The notes: generated by a model from the sequence alone, not told the origin. Counted from the first letter of the stretch, positions 25,349 to 36,006 are shown. The stretch is 64,000 nucleotides of DNA from Streptococcus panodentis (GCF_017884005.1 NZ_QFAY01000001.1:180345-244344); one strand, 5' to 3'. A program made the numbers and translations.

Positions 25349-26323
25349 ATGGACATTTATGTAAAAAAAGCGATTATCCATCAGTTCAGCCCAGCAGACA
25401 CAGACTTGCTGCTGGCGGACAAGCTGCTCAATATCACGCCTAAAATCGAAGAATACCTGCGCAAGAAAATCGAGCGGGTCTACTCTGATGAAGCTAAAAC
25501 CGGTGTTTTCGATGCGGAAAACATCTTTTTGGCCAACCTTTCGGATGACCTGCTGGAAACTTCCGTCAAGGTGGCCAAGCTCTGGCAGGAGGAGTTTTCT
25601 GTCAGTGAACATCAGAAAACCAATGACTTGATTTTTGTGCAGTTTGACAAGGAAGGGGTGGAGCATTTTGCTTTCCTGCGCATCTCACTGCGGGAAACCC
25701 TGACCCACTTGGGCGGTGAGCCGGACAATCCAATCAAGCTGACGCAGAACAATCTGCCCGGCTTTGGCACAGGAGCAGATGAAGCGCTGGTAATTAATCT
25801 GCAGTCGCGCAAGTATCACCTGATTGAGAAGCGCATCAAGTACAATGGCGCCTTTCTCCATTATTTTTCTGATAATCTCCTGCAGGTCCATCCCACTATT
25901 TCGCCTAAGAAATCGATCAAGACGCTGGAAAAAACAGCTCAGCGGATAGCGGAAAGCTTCCATTCTGACGATTTCCAGTTTCAGTCCAAGGTCAAATCCA
26001 GCATTTTCAAAAATCTGGAAGAAAATGACGAACTGTCGCCTGAAAAGCTGGCAGATGATCTTTTTGACAGCAATCTGACAGCCAGACTGACCTTTATCGA
26101 TCAGGTCAAGGAAGCCATTCCCGAACCGGTCAAATTTGATGAAATTGACAGCAGCCGCCAGAAGAAAAAGTTTGAAAATCAGAAACTCTCCCTGTCAAAT
26201 GGAATTGAACTCATTGTTCCTAACAATATCTATCAGGACGCCGAATCCGTAGAATTTATCCAGAATGACAATGGCACCTATTCCATTTTGATCAAAAATA
26301 TCGAGGATATTCAAAGTAAATAA
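25349..26323 (+). CDS. Nucleoid-associated protein NdpA/YejK family
   Basis: A 324-residue cytoplasmic protein resembling the 37-kDa nucleoid-associated family: N-terminus [14 protein letters not shown], the [17 protein letters not shown] strand region, and a C-terminal segment with [12 protein letters not shown]. Members bind DNA or the nucleoid without a clear enzymatic role. It starts 1 base after glyA and its stop overlaps the next gene (TAATG), forming a glyA-ndpA-pmp23 string that streptococci often keep together. Confidence 0.75.
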   Translation: MDIYVKKAIIHQFSPADTDLLLADKLLNITPKIEEYLRKKIERVYSDEAKTGVFDAENIFLANLSDDLLETSVKVAKLWQEEFSVSEHQKTNDLIFVQFDKEGVEHFAFLRISLRETLTHLGGEPDNPIKLTQNNLPGFGTGADEALVINLQSRKYHLIEKRIKYNGAFLHYFSDNLLQVHPTISPKKSIKTLEKTAQRIAESFHSDDFQFQSKVKSSIFKNLEENDELSPEKLADDLFDSNLTARLTFIDQVKEAIPEPVKFDEIDSSRQKKKFENQKLSLSNGIELIVPNNIYQDAESVEFIQNDNGTYSILIKNIEDIQSK

Positions 26324-26925
26324 TGTTTAAAATTTTAAGAAGACTGATTGCGCTGCTGTTGGTGCTCTTTGTAGGCTACAAAATCTATCAGGTCCACCAC
26401 GATGTCAAGCAGGTGATGCAATATCAGAGCTTGGTCAGAGAAGTGCTGGATGAGCAGGATACAGCAGCCAATGAAGAGCTGGTGCTGGCCATGATTTACA
26501 CGGAAACCAAAGGTAAGGATACCGATCTCATGCAGTCCAGCGAGAGCGCAACCGGCCAAACCAACTCTATTAATGACAACAAAGAAAGTATCCGGCAGGG
26601 GATCCAAACCCTGTCGGACAATCTGGAACTGGCCAGCCAAAAGAAGGTAGATGTCTGGACAGCTGTTCAGGCCTACAACTTCGGTCAGGCTTACATTGAC
26701 TATGTGGCCAAAAACGGCGGCGAAAATACACTGGAGCTGGCCAAGAAATATTCCAAAGAAGTGGTCGCTCCCAGTCTGGGCAATGTCACCGGAAAAACCT
26801 ATGGATACTACAATCTCATCTCCATTTTTCACGGTCCGGAACTCTACATCAATGGCGGAAACTATTATTATTCCCGTCAGGTCCGCATGAATATGCACAT
26901 CATGCGCTTATTGAATTGGTTTTAG
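26323..26925 (+). CDS. Lysozyme-like peptidoglycan hydrolase, Pmp23-like
   Basis: A 200-residue protein with an N-terminal membrane anchor ([18 protein letters not shown]) and a lysozyme-like transglycosylase domain: catalytic glutamate candidate in [19 protein letters not shown] and the [15 protein letters not shown] segment typical of SLT/GEWL folds. It resembles pneumococcal Pmp23, a hydrolase needed for stable division rings, and has the same neighbours (glyA and the nucleoid protein). It acts at the outer membrane face on peptidoglycan. The match is from memory of the family, not an alignment. Confidence 0.75.
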   Translation: MFKILRRLIALLLVLFVGYKIYQVHHDVKQVMQYQSLVREVLDEQDTAANEELVLAMIYTETKGKDTDLMQSSESATGQTNSINDNKESIRQGIQTLSDNLELASQKKVDVWTAVQAYNFGQAYIDYVAKNGGENTLELAKKYSKEVVAPSLGNVTGKTYGYYNLISIFHGPELYINGGNYYYSRQVRMNMHIMRLLNWF

Positions 26926-26935
26926 AAGGCGGTGG

Positions 26936-27010
26936 GACAGACGCCCATGATGGCTGCGCCGCCCTCACCCGCAGAGGGATGGATCTTTGGGAAGATACTG
27001 TATAAAAAAA
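26936..27010. repeat. Dispersed intergenic repeat, copy 2
   Basis: Matches the 6798-6873 repeat in the order ACAGACG, CCATGATGGCTG, CCTCACCC, AAGATACTGTATAAAA. Preceded by AGGCGGTGGGACAGA, which also occurs near 63924. Confidence 0.55.
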
Positions 27011-27039
27011 GGCTTCAATGCAGGAGCTTTTTGGAGTCT

Positions 27040-27180
27040 AAAAGACGAACAAAGTTGAGACTTGCTTTGCAAGTCCTATCCGCAACCTCAAAGCAGTGCC
27101 TTTGTTGCTCCCTCTCGGAAGCTCTATCTATAACCTCAAAAGCTCCACTGGAGCTTTTGAGCAATCAGCTGCCGCGTCAA
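27040..27180. repeat. Fragment of the streptococcal dispersed intergenic repeat
   Basis: Contains CAACCTCAAAGCAGTGC and AACCTCAAAAGCTCC blocks. The first is the reverse complement of part of the 10849-11108 element (CAAAGCACTGCTTGAGG), with small differences. No gene lies in 26926-27389. Confidence 0.5.
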
Positions 27181-27202
27181 GAGTTTTTTACCAAAACAAA
27201 GA

Positions 27203-27240
27203 GAGGCTGAAGGACTTTCGTCCCAGCCTCTTCTTTTTTT
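27203..27240 (+). terminator. Terminator upstream of the surface-protein gene
   Basis: GAGGCTG (27203-27209) with CAGCCTC (27224-27230), an inner GGAC/GTCC stem, then a T-rich run. It probably ends transcripts from the glyA group. Confidence 0.85.
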
Positions 27241-27319
27241 GATATTTAGCGCCATGCCAAGCTGCAGCTGAAATTTTAGGCACTTTCCGAAAACTGTACA
27301 AGAAAATCTACAAATAAAC

Positions 27320-27348
27320 TGGCAAACTCTGTTAATATATTATATAAT
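27320..27348 (+). promoter_or_regulatory. Predicted surface-protein promoter
   Basis: TGGCAA (27320-27325), 17-base spacer, TATAAT (27343-27348) in a very AT-rich block. Confidence 0.55.
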
Positions 27349-27389
27349 AAAAGGAGATAATCAATTCAACGGTTATTATAGGAGTTATC

Positions 27390-30300
27390 ATGAAAAATAG
27401 TTTATTTAAGCACTCTCTCAGTCGCTTTTCCATTCGGAAGCTGACTGTTGGGGTTTGTTCTGTTTTGCTGGGCTGTTTCATCCTGGCTGCCAGTCCCGTC
27501 GCTCAGGCGGACGAAGCTGTTTGGGATCAGAATGGGCCGATTTCAAGTAGCCCGACTGGTGAAGCGGTGCCAGCAGAAGCCCCTGCACACTCGGCCGATC
27601 CAGCAGAGGCTGGCACTCTTCTTGCAGGAAAGGAAGAAAGCGGAAGCACAGATTCTGCAGCTGTGGCGGTCAGTGACACGGCAATGCAAGAACCTGCTGT
27701 TTCTGAACTACAGCCCGGCCTCAACTCTCAGCCAACTGCCGAAAAAGAAGTCGCTTCAGAAGCTTCAGCTGATAGAAGTCAGCCGGCATTAGCCATAGAT
27801 GAAGATGCTGTCAACCGTGAAAAGCAGCCGGCTGCAGAAAACAGTCAGACTGCATCGGCGGATTCTTCCGCCGATGCAAAAGAGGCGCCTGCGCTGCCTG
27901 AGGCCAAGGCTGAAGCAGCAGCTCAACGCTTGCGCCGCAGCAAGAGAGACATCGGCTCTGCAGTGAATGCGCAGCTAAAAGCAGATTCAAAAACAACAGA
28001 TATCCATGCAGTGGACAGCGTGCGCGAAACCTTAACTTTCAGTATTAGCGGCCATGAGGCAGACTATTCCGGCGGCCATATCAAGATTCATTTCCAGAAT
28101 GGTAAAGCTATTAAAGTAAATCCATCTCCGGTAGGCGGCGTAACATACAGTCAAGAAGCAGTCGGCAATGATTTAAATCTGAAAATAGAACCGGCTAACC
28201 TCAAGGGCGGTGCCAGTTATAGCTTTGTTTATACCTTTCAGATGCATGCCCTCACAACAAACTGGGGTGGAGCTGTTCAGGCTATCGGACCGGATCATAA
28301 AGTGACGGCAATAGCTGCACTGTATGATAAAAATGGGCAGGAAGTCAAAGAACTGGGCAGACTTGAGCATACCTGGAAAGTGCTGGAAAATGGCGTTGTC
28401 GGTGGTACGGCCATGTCTTCCGGCCAAGTGATTGGCTATGATTTGGATAATGACGGGAAGATTGATGACGGTGCATCTGCCTTATCTTTTTATCTCTACA
28501 ATGGCGTAAAAGATCCAAAAACAAACAATGCTAAGAATGACCACTTTAACTATGGCAATGGTGTATTCGATGGTCGGATGATTAATGGTTTGGGGATAAA
28601 CGAGGTAGGAGGCAATATTATTGATCCCATTGTTTCCTATACCTATGATGTCGCCTTGAAAGAAGGCTACGAGCTGACAGATGAAGCCAAATCCTTTGGC
28701 TGGACTGCAGACGCTGCCGGCTACCATCTGACCATCACCAGAGAAAAGAATCCTCTGAAAGATATTAATAATAACCAAAACAAATATCTCCCCATTTCTT
28801 TTCGGCTGAAAGATAGCAAAGTAACAGACATTCATGGGAAGAGACAAACTTTGGAGATTACTGCCACTTATACAAAAGAGGATGCTAGCCAATATCAGAA
28901 TCAGACTGCCATCCCTTATGACTTAAGAGTTCTGAAGACTGAGCCTAGCCCCCAATCGTTTTATGAGTTCAAACACTATGCTCAAACAGATTCGGAGATA
29001 ATTCGCTCGCATGGGGAAGCTGAGTATCGTTCTTATGTCAATCTGACAGCAGAAGCAGAAGTCGAAAAAGATTATTCTCTGGACGACTTCACTATGACGC
29101 ATACGATAAAAGATGAGCGTGAATCATATCGGACAGTCAATGCAATAGAAAACCACCAATGGGACGCAATATTTAGCAATCCCAATGCCTCTGTCGAAGT
29201 TTACAACAAGGCTAGCGGCCAATTATTAGGGACATTTAATGATAAGACGCGCAGTCTAAGCCTGACGGAAGAGCAGAATGTAAAAGAGCTGGAGTACAGA
29301 TTCCTAAATATTTCGATGAAGAAGACAGCCGCTGCTAACACCTCCATTTTTGGCTTCCAGACAAAAACACGCTACAATGATTGGTCCAGTCTTTATAAAA
29401 ACCAAAGTATTACCAAGTTAGAATCTAAGACAGAGTCTGCCTTCAGTAATAAAGAAAATTCTGTCTCTCTATCGAAGAGCGCAAAGACTGAATTGACACG
29501 GGTCGTCCAGCAGGTTTCTATGATTGGCAGGGCTAGAACAGATGTTTTTAACAACCATACTGGCGGTTCTGGATTCAGGGAAGACTATGTGACCGTTGCT
29601 GCAGGCAAGCGGATGGGCACTCAGAATTTATCAAACCTGACCGGTGTGCTGCACTTGGCCTATCTGGCGGATCCGCAGCTGAATTTTAGCGGAGACCCTA
29701 AGTTTAAGGCTTACTATAATTACAAAGGCACTGGAAAAACGCTCTATTACGCTCAAGTGACTGGATCGCCGGATAAGCCGATTCCAGCCACTCTTTTAAA
29801 GCTGGAAAATAAGACGATTCCCAATGGCACCTATACCTATAAAGCGATAGCTTTCTGGGATGAGGAGCTTCCTGATGTCCAAGCTCAAAATGGCTATGAT
29901 TTGGGCGAGATAGAGGGGATTGCTGTCACTGCAAAGAATTCTGTGTCTTATGATTTCAAGGTTATTGTTCAGGCATCTGAAGCAAGCGGTGTTTATTCTG
30001 AGGTCAGAAAGACAGGTGAGCAGCACTATGCCTATCATACTCAAGAGCACTTTGCCAATGATAAGATTGATTTCCGAGTTACCTACAAAAACGCTTCAAA
30101 ACAGGCGGTTTCTGATGTCTATGTTCTCTCTTCCTTGCCGATGAAGGGCGACAAGCAACTCGAATCAAAAAACCGCGGCTCCGAATTTACGGTGAATTTG
30201 ACCAAAGCAGTGACACCGCCGGCAGGCTGGGAAGTCCAGTACAGCCGTCAAGCTGGTACGGCCGCAGAAATTCAGAAATCGGAATGGCTGACAGCAGCTG

Positions 30301-33300
30301 AAGTGACAGACTGGTCTGCGATCCGTGCTGTCCGCTGGTATTCAAAAGGGGAAATCACTGCTGGAAGCACGGTTCAGTTTACAATCGAAGAGGCCCTGAT
30401 CACTAATCATGCAGCGCCAAATGCCAAGGCCTATCTCTCATCTGCCATGGCCAATGGGAAGTCAGCTTATTCAGAATCAAATAACGTATCCATTCAAATA
30501 TCAGATGCCCTGACTACCGCCCGATTTACTTATCTTGATGTCAATGACCCTGCCAAACCTGTCCAGCTGGGAGATGTGGATACTGTAACCGGTATGCCAA
30601 ATGGCGACATCGCTTATAATCCGTCTGTTCGTATCAAGGCCTTGACAGATGCAGGCTATGAATTGGTCGAAGATGGTTTTACGGAAAAGCAATTTGGCGC
30701 TCCGAAAAGTACGAAAGATTTCTATTTCAAATTTAAGCATCAGCTGACAAAAGAGACCGAAACTATTCGTGCTACCCGCCATATCAAGTACGAATACGAT
30801 CCCAAAGCCCAAAATCCTGATTTATCTCTGCTTCCTGCTCAGATAGATCAGACACGCGCTTTCACTCGGACCAAGACAGTGGACCAAGTTCTTGCCAAAG
30901 CACATCCCGGCGATCCCGCAGCTGGCCTGACATACTCAGAATGGTCGGAAGATCAGACCTGGCCAGACAATCCTTCGCCTGAAATTCCAGGCTATCTTGC
31001 AAGTGAAGATATTGAGTCAGAAGGGATGACAGGAGAGGGGGCACTGTTTGAATATGAGGTATCAGCGGATGAACCAAATGAAGAAGCCTTAGAAAAAGAA
31101 TTTTCTTGGGAGCGGATTGTCTACTATAGCCCGCTGCCCGTTGTCCCCGCAGCTGCAGAAGCAAAAACGAAAGGAATCCAAGGACAGCAGCAGACAGCCG
31201 CCATTAAATTTGACCAAGAAAGAAGTGATGAGACGGAAATTCACTTTACCAAAGGAAGCACAGCCGTTAACGGCGTTCAAAAATCCGTCCAACTGGACCC
31301 GAGCAGCGTCTTTCTTTACGACGAAAATCAGCAAAAGGTCACTTCCTTAACGATTGCTGATCAGGGAACCTATGAGCTTGATAGAGCCAAGCAGACCATC
31401 ACATTTACGCCGCTAAAGACCTTTGTCGGCCAAGCCAAGCCCGTCCAAGTGGGCATTGCAGACAAAAACGGTCAAACAGCAGTGACCACCTACAGTCCAC
31501 TAGTTGAAAAAGTGACACCGATTGGAAAAGATGCCAGCAGCAGCGGCCCGCAGGGGATTCCGCAGACAGGCAAGCCGAGCTTTGAGGGCGGTGACCCGCT
31601 GGTGCCGATTGACGAAACTGCAGCGCCAGTATTTGAAGATGGCTCAAAAACGAAGATGATTCCCAATCAAGGCACCTATACCATCGCAGCAGATGGAACC
31701 GTGACCTTCACGCCCGAAAAGTCATTTTCCGGCACAGCAGACGCAGTGACAGTGAAACGCTATGATAAGAACGGAAGCCCTGTCACTGCTGCCTACAGGC
31801 CGAACTTTACTCCAGTCAGGCCGACAGGAAGCGGTGCTGAATCAGAAGGAATCCAAGGACAGATCCAAGAAGGACAAGTTACTTTCACGCCTGGGCATCC
31901 CCTCGTGCCATTCCCGGCCGGCTCCACTCCGCTGTTTGACAACGGCCTGGCTGTCAAAGAAATTCAGCATGTTGGAAGATTTAAAGCAGATGCCAAAGGC
32001 AAGGTCCTGTTTACGCCAGATAAGCAGTTTACAGGGCAAACACCAGCGTTAACCTTAACACATATCGATGCCAATGGCACACCTGTTACTGTTAAGTATC
32101 GCGCCACTGTCAGAGCAGTCATCCCAACAGCTCAAGGCGCAGAAAGCGAGGGCATTCAGGGAGCGGTCCAAACTGGTCAACTAACCTTTGCGGCTGGCCA
32201 TGTCCTGGTTCCCATCGACACAGCGATTCTTCCTACTTTTGATAATGGAGAGCAGACCAAGACAGTTGCTGGGGTTGGGACTTATACTGTCAATAGTCAA
32301 GGCTTGGTAACCTTTACACCATCACCTGCTTATACAGGCCGTCCAGATGCGGAGACTGTTCAGCGAGTCGATACAAATGGCACGGTTGTTGCAGCAACCT
32401 ATCAAGCAGAAGTCAAAGCGGCGATTCCAAGCGCTGCAGATGCGAGCTCAGTCGGTATTCAGGGAAAAGCACAGACAGGCCGTCTGGTCTTCGCAGAAGG
32501 TTCTGCAACTATCAATGGCCAAAAAATAAGCGTTCCCTTTAACAATGACGGACTGAAATTCTTAGTCAATGGCCGGCTTGTCAATCCCCATACTTTAGAA
32601 GTTGCCAACGACGAAGGCAAGAAAGTTGGTACCTATAGCCTGCAGCAGGATGGAAGGGTGACTTTCCAACCAGAACCGGATTTCTTTGGCACACCAAAAC
32701 CTGCGACCGTTCGTGTCACAGATCAAAACGGCCTTACTGCTGACGCGGTCTACAGTCCGCAGGTCTTAGAAGCTCGGCCCAGCGCTGCAAATGATGAGAC
32801 AATCGGGAAGCAAGGCCAAGTCCAACACGGAAGAGTGGTCTTCACAGAAGGCACAGCTGAAGTAAATGGCCAAACAGAAAAAGTGGGCTTCCCGGCCGGC
32901 TCCACTCCGCTTTTTGATAATAATAGCTCAATTAAGAAGGTTCCAAACGTCGGTCAATTTGAAGTCGATGTTGAAGGCAATATTACGTTTACTCCTGAAA
33001 AACAATTCACAGGCACAACACCTGAAATAATCCTTGTTCGGACAGATGAAAATGGAAGTAAGGCTGCAGCTGCTTATAAAGCAAGGGTTACAGCGGTCAC
33101 TCCTACAGGCACTAATGCCAGCAGCAGCGGTCCGCAGGGGATTCCGCAGACAGGAAAGCCAAGTTTCACAGCCGGTGACCTGCTGGCGCCAATCGATGAC
33201 AGCGTAGAGCCAAGCTTTGACGACGGCACGAAGGAGAAAACTATTGCGGGTCAGGGGACCTATACCATCGCAGCCGACGGCACCGTCACTTTCACGCCAG

Positions 33301-34778
33301 ACAAGCAGTTCGTCGGTCGTCCAGATCCAGTGACGGTCAGACGTGTGGATCAGAACGGTACGGCAGTGACGGCCACTTACAGTCCAGACTTTACCAAGGT
33401 AAGGCCAAGCAGTACCAATGCTGAGTCTACAGGTCTTCAGGGTCAACCGCAAAAAGGAACACCTATTTTCACATCTGGCGATCCAAATGTGCTGTTGGAC
33501 AATGATATTCCCACCACCTTTGAGGACGGCAGCATCCGCAAGGAAGTGCCGAATGTCGGTATCTTTGAGCTGGCAGCCGACGGCACCGTCACTTTCACGC
33601 CAGACAAACAGTTCGTCGGCAGGCCAGATCCAGTGACGGTCAAACGTGTAGATAAAAACGGTACGCCCGTGACGGCGACTTACACACCGACAGTTGAGAA
33701 GGTGGCTCCGATAGGTGAAGATGCGGCATCTACCAATATCAAAGGCCTTGCGCAGACGGGCAAACCTATCTTCCAAGCAGGCAATCCGTTGGTGCCAATC
33801 GACGAAACAGTCGAGCCGGCCTTCGATGACGGAAGCAAGGAAATAACGATTCCGGGTCAGGGTACTTACACCATCGCAGCTGACGGCACGGTGACCTTCA
33901 GGCCAGAAGCTGATTTTATCGGTCAGGGCACCGGCGTGACCGTTGTCCGCCGTGATCGCAATGGCACACTAGTCACCGCTCGCTATCTGCCGACAGTGGT
34001 GGCACCATCCAGCAGCCAAGACACTTCATCAGTCGGCCGCAAGGGAGAAGTGCAAACCGGCACACCAATCTTTGAGGGAGCGATTGACCAGGCAGTGGCT
34101 CCGGCTTTTGACGACGGCAGCACCGAAAAGGTTGTGCCAGGTGAGGGAACTTACAAGTTCGCGATGCTGGGCGCAGTGACCTTCGTGCCGGAAGCCGACT
34201 TTGTCGGAACCGCCCGCGGAGTTGTCGTCAAACGGTTGGATATTTATGGCAATGCCGTGACCGCGACCTATACTCCGACTGTTTTAGGAAGCACGGCTAC
34301 AGAAGATACTGGAAGTACAGGCTTCAGAGGTCAGCCGCAGACTGGAAAACCAATCTTTGAAGGCGACGTGGACCCAATCGTGCCGCCGACATTTGAAGAT
34401 GGCAGCACCGAAAAAGTCGTATCAGGCGAAGGGACTTATACCATCGCAGCTGACGGCACGGTGACCTTCAGGCCAAATCCGAACTTTATCGGCCAAGCGA
34501 CAGGCGTGACAGTCGTTCGCAAAGACCGCAACGGGAATACCATTTCCGCGGCTTACACCCCGACCGTGACAGAGCTTTCTGTACCAGCAGAAGCTCCGGA
34601 CCGTCCAAGCCAGCCGGCTCAGCCTGCACCACCAGCGCTGACTAAGAGCGCGGCTCCAAGAGCACTTCCGCAGACCGGTACAGAAGAAACTTCCTACCTA
34701 GCTGCAGGCCTGCTTGCAGGAACAGCTGCTTTGGGACTGATTGGGCTGGCTAAAAGACAGGAAAAATCGAAAGAGTAA
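27390..34778 (+). CDS. CshA-type LPXTG-anchored fibrillar adhesin
   Basis: A 2462-residue sortase substrate. The N-terminus has the YSIRK-type signal (FSIRKLTVGVCSVLLGC, cleavage near AQAD), then an Ala/Glu/Ser-rich disordered stretch to about residue 185, a large non-repetitive region to about 1150, and a segment resembling the MucBP-like block (IKYEYDPK and PGYLASEDIE). Eleven repeats of about 95-120 residues follow (about 1257-2400), each opening with GxQGxxQTG and containing a GTVTFTP-like core and a DxNGTxVTATY ending. A Pro-rich wall segment precedes LPQTG (about residue 2427), a membrane helix and a basic tail. The overall plan matches CshA fibril proteins that bind fibronectin and other microbes. 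AGGAG (27380-27384) sets the start. Confidence 0.9.
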   Translation: MKNSLFKHSLSRFSIRKLTVGVCSVLLGCFILAASPVAQADEAVWDQNGPISSSPTGEAVPAEAPAHSADPAEAGTLLAGKEESGSTDSAAVAVSDTAMQEPAVSELQPGLNSQPTAEKEVASEASADRSQPALAIDEDAVNREKQPAAENSQTASADSSADAKEAPALPEAKAEAAAQRLRRSKRDIGSAVNAQLKADSKTTDIHAVDSVRETLTFSISGHEADYSGGHIKIHFQNGKAIKVNPSPVGGVTYSQEAVGNDLNLKIEPANLKGGASYSFVYTFQMHALTTNWGGAVQAIGPDHKVTAIAALYDKNGQEVKELGRLEHTWKVLENGVVGGTAMSSGQVIGYDLDNDGKIDDGASALSFYLYNGVKDPKTNNAKNDHFNYGNGVFDGRMINGLGINEVGGNIIDPIVSYTYDVALKEGYELTDEAKSFGWTADAAGYHLTITREKNPLKDINNNQNKYLPISFRLKDSKVTDIHGKRQTLEITATYTKEDASQYQNQTAIPYDLRVLKTEPSPQSFYEFKHYAQTDSEIIRSHGEAEYRSYVNLTAEAEVEKDYSLDDFTMTHTIKDERESYRTVNAIENHQWDAIFSNPNASVEVYNKASGQLLGTFNDKTRSLSLTEEQNVKELEYRFLNISMKKTAAANTSIFGFQTKTRYNDWSSLYKNQSITKLESKTESAFSNKENSVSLSKSAKTELTRVVQQVSMIGRARTDVFNNHTGGSGFREDYVTVAAGKRMGTQNLSNLTGVLHLAYLADPQLNFSGDPKFKAYYNYKGTGKTLYYAQVTGSPDKPIPATLLKLENKTIPNGTYTYKAIAFWDEELPDVQAQNGYDLGEIEGIAVTAKNSVSYDFKVIVQASEASGVYSEVRKTGEQHYAYHTQEHFANDKIDFRVTYKNASKQAVSDVYVLSSLPMKGDKQLESKNRGSEFTVNLTKAVTPPAGWEVQYSRQAGTAAEIQKSEWLTAAEVTDWSAIRAVRWYSKGEITAGSTVQFTIEEALITNHAAPNAKAYLSSAMANGKSAYSESNNVSIQISDALTTARFTYLDVNDPAKPVQLGDVDTVTGMPNGDIAYNPSVRIKALTDAGYELVEDGFTEKQFGAPKSTKDFYFKFKHQLTKETETIRATRHIKYEYDPKAQNPDLSLLPAQIDQTRAFTRTKTVDQVLAKAHPGDPAAGLTYSEWSEDQTWPDNPSPEIPGYLASEDIESEGMTGEGALFEYEVSADEPNEEALEKEFSWERIVYYSPLPVVPAAAEAKTKGIQGQQQTAAIKFDQERSDETEIHFTKGSTAVNGVQKSVQLDPSSVFLYDENQQKVTSLTIADQGTYELDRAKQTITFTPLKTFVGQAKPVQVGIADKNGQTAVTTYSPLVEKVTPIGKDASSSGPQGIPQTGKPSFEGGDPLVPIDETAAPVFEDGSKTKMIPNQGTYTIAADGTVTFTPEKSFSGTADAVTVKRYDKNGSPVTAAYRPNFTPVRPTGSGAESEGIQGQIQEGQVTFTPGHPLVPFPAGSTPLFDNGLAVKEIQHVGRFKADAKGKVLFTPDKQFTGQTPALTLTHIDANGTPVTVKYRATVRAVIPTAQGAESEGIQGAVQTGQLTFAAGHVLVPIDTAILPTFDNGEQTKTVAGVGTYTVNSQGLVTFTPSPAYTGRPDAETVQRVDTNGTVVAATYQAEVKAAIPSAADASSVGIQGKAQTGRLVFAEGSATINGQKISVPFNNDGLKFLVNGRLVNPHTLEVANDEGKKVGTYSLQQDGRVTFQPEPDFFGTPKPATVRVTDQNGLTADAVYSPQVLEARPSAANDETIGKQGQVQHGRVVFTEGTAEVNGQTEKVGFPAGSTPLFDNNSSIKKVPNVGQFEVDVEGNITFTPEKQFTGTTPEIILVRTDENGSKAAAAYKARVTAVTPTGTNASSSGPQGIPQTGKPSFTAGDLLAPIDDSVEPSFDDGTKEKTIAGQGTYTIAADGTVTFTPDKQFVGRPDPVTVRRVDQNGTAVTATYSPDFTKVRPSSTNAESTGLQGQPQKGTPIFTSGDPNVLLDNDIPTTFEDGSIRKEVPNVGIFELAADGTVTFTPDKQFVGRPDPVTVKRVDKNGTPVTATYTPTVEKVAPIGEDAASTNIKGLAQTGKPIFQAGNPLVPIDETVEPAFDDGSKEITIPGQGTYTIAADGTVTFRPEADFIGQGTGVTVVRRDRNGTLVTARYLPTVVAPSSSQDTSSVGRKGEVQTGTPIFEGAIDQAVAPAFDDGSTEKVVPGEGTYKFAMLGAVTFVPEADFVGTARGVVVKRLDIYGNAVTATYTPTVLGSTATEDTGSTGFRGQPQTGKPIFEGDVDPIVPPTFEDGSTEKVVSGEGTYTIAADGTVTFRPNPNFIGQATGVTVVRKDRNGNTISAAYTPTVTELSVPAEAPDRPSQPAQPAPPALTKSAAPRALPQTGTEETSYLAAGLLAGTAALGLIGLAKRQEKSKE
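31158..34575 (+). repeat. Eleven CshA-type repeat units (coding)
   Basis: Units open near KGIQGQQQ, SGPQGIPQTG (twice), GIQGQIQEG, GIQGAVQTG, GIQGKAQTG, GKQGQVQHG, GLQGQPQKG, NIKGLAQTG, GRKGEVQTG and GFRGQPQTG. Some blocks are nearly identical in DNA, for example the GACGGCACCGTCACTTTCAC core at about 33279 and 33579, which suggests gene conversion and possible change in copy number. Confidence 0.85.
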
Positions 34779-34886
34779 AAAGTGATTTTCATTTTTTCTC
34801 CTAGAGAAAAGCCTCAATCCAGTTACTTGTAAGACGGATAGATCCATGATATAATTTTGTAGATTTATCGTAAAAAGGAAAGAAAA

Positions 34887-35741
34887 ATGAAGAAGAAACT
34901 GGGTTTCAAGCTGCTCGTCCTGCTCATATTAGCAATTGTTGGCCTGACAGCATTTTATACTCATAGAGAATCGGCGGAGCTGGATACGAAAAACTATGTC
35001 CAGTCCACGACGCCGACTCTCTTTTTCCACGGTTATGGATCCAGTGCCAATGCAGCCAAGCATATGACAGAAGCCGCCAGAAAAGCCGGTGTAACTCAGA
35101 CTATTATCGTTGCCAATGTCAGCAGGACCGGCCAAGTAAGCTTACAGGGAGAGATTCCCAAAGGAGCTGTCAATCCTATCGTCAGGGTCAACTATGAGGA
35201 CAACCGCAATCCTGACTATGCCCAGGACGGCCAATACGCAGCAGCTGTTGTCCGTAAACTGCAGGAAACTTATGGCTTCAAGCAAATGAACTTTGTCGGC
35301 CACTCTATGGGGAACATGTCCATTTTCTTTTATATGCTGGAAAACAGCCAGGACGAACAGCTTCCTCAGCTGCAAAAACAGGTCAATATTGCCAATCATG
35401 TCAACGGCCTGGAAGGAATGGATCTGCCTGAAAACCTAACCATTGCAGACGAAGAAACGGGCCAGCCCAGTGCCATGAGCCAGACCTACCAGACACTGCT
35501 GGGACTGCGCGAAATCTATCCGCAGGATCAGGTAGATGTTCTCAATATTTACGGCGATTTTAAAAAGGAATCAGACGGATCGGTCCTCAATGTCTCCTCC
35601 CGCAGTCTTAAGTACCTGCTGGCAGACAATGCCAAATCCTATCAGGAAAAAAAGATGACCGGCCAGCTGGCTCAGCACAGCAAGCTGCGGGAAAATCCAG
35701 AAGTAGAAGAGCTGCTGATTGACTTCCTTTGGGGCAAGTAA
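34887..35741 (+). CDS. DUF915-family alpha/beta hydrolase, membrane-anchored or secreted
   Basis: A 284-residue protein with an N-terminal hydrophobic segment (LLVLLILAIVGLTAFY), so the hydrolase domain is probably outside the cell. The fold signatures are TPTLFFHGYGSSANAA (oxyanion region) and the nucleophile elbow GHSMG in NFVGHSMGNMS. DUF915 proteins are streptococcal/lactic-acid-bacteria hydrolases of unknown substrate. A relative without an exported N-terminus lies at 44706. Confidence 0.8.
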   Translation: MKKKLGFKLLVLLILAIVGLTAFYTHRESAELDTKNYVQSTTPTLFFHGYGSSANAAKHMTEAARKAGVTQTIIVANVSRTGQVSLQGEIPKGAVNPIVRVNYEDNRNPDYAQDGQYAAAVVRKLQETYGFKQMNFVGHSMGNMSIFFYMLENSQDEQLPQLQKQVNIANHVNGLEGMDLPENLTIADEETGQPSAMSQTYQTLLGLREIYPQDQVDVLNIYGDFKKESDGSVLNVSSRSLKYLLADNAKSYQEKKMTGQLAQHSKLRENPEVEELLIDFLWGK

Positions 35742-35778
35742 AACAGCTGCTGGAAAGAAATCCGGCAGCTGTTTTTTC
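35740..35778 (+). terminator. Terminator after the DUF915 gene
   Basis: AAAACAGCTGC (35740-35750) pairs with GCAGCTGTTTT (35765-35775), then more T. Confidence 0.85.
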
Positions 35779-35779
35779 T

Positions 35780-35808
35780 TTGAACTTATGAGAGAAATAT
35801 TGTAAAAT
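35780..35808 (+). promoter_or_regulatory. Predicted promoter of the DUF1002 gene
   Basis: TTGAAC (35780-35785), 17-base spacer, TAAAAT (35803-35808). The leader is long, about 190 bases, and holds no gene. Confidence 0.65.
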
Positions 35809-36006
35809 GTATCTATTATCCTAAGCAATTAGCGAGGATAAGACTAACTCCCATCCTTGCAGAGTCTAGCTGATGTCCTCTGAAAGAAAACCAATGGAGC
35901 GGAGATTGCGCTCAAGAAACAGAAAGCAGAGAAATTCAGATAAAACAGGCTATAGAAAAGGTTATAGAGCTTGGAGATCTATAGCGGGAGGAAAAGAGGA
36001 AAGAAT

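Noticed and set aside
27527..27996. Short minus-strand frames inside the surface-protein gene
   Set aside because: Their composition mirrors the Ala/Glu-rich repeats on the coding strand; no independent signals.
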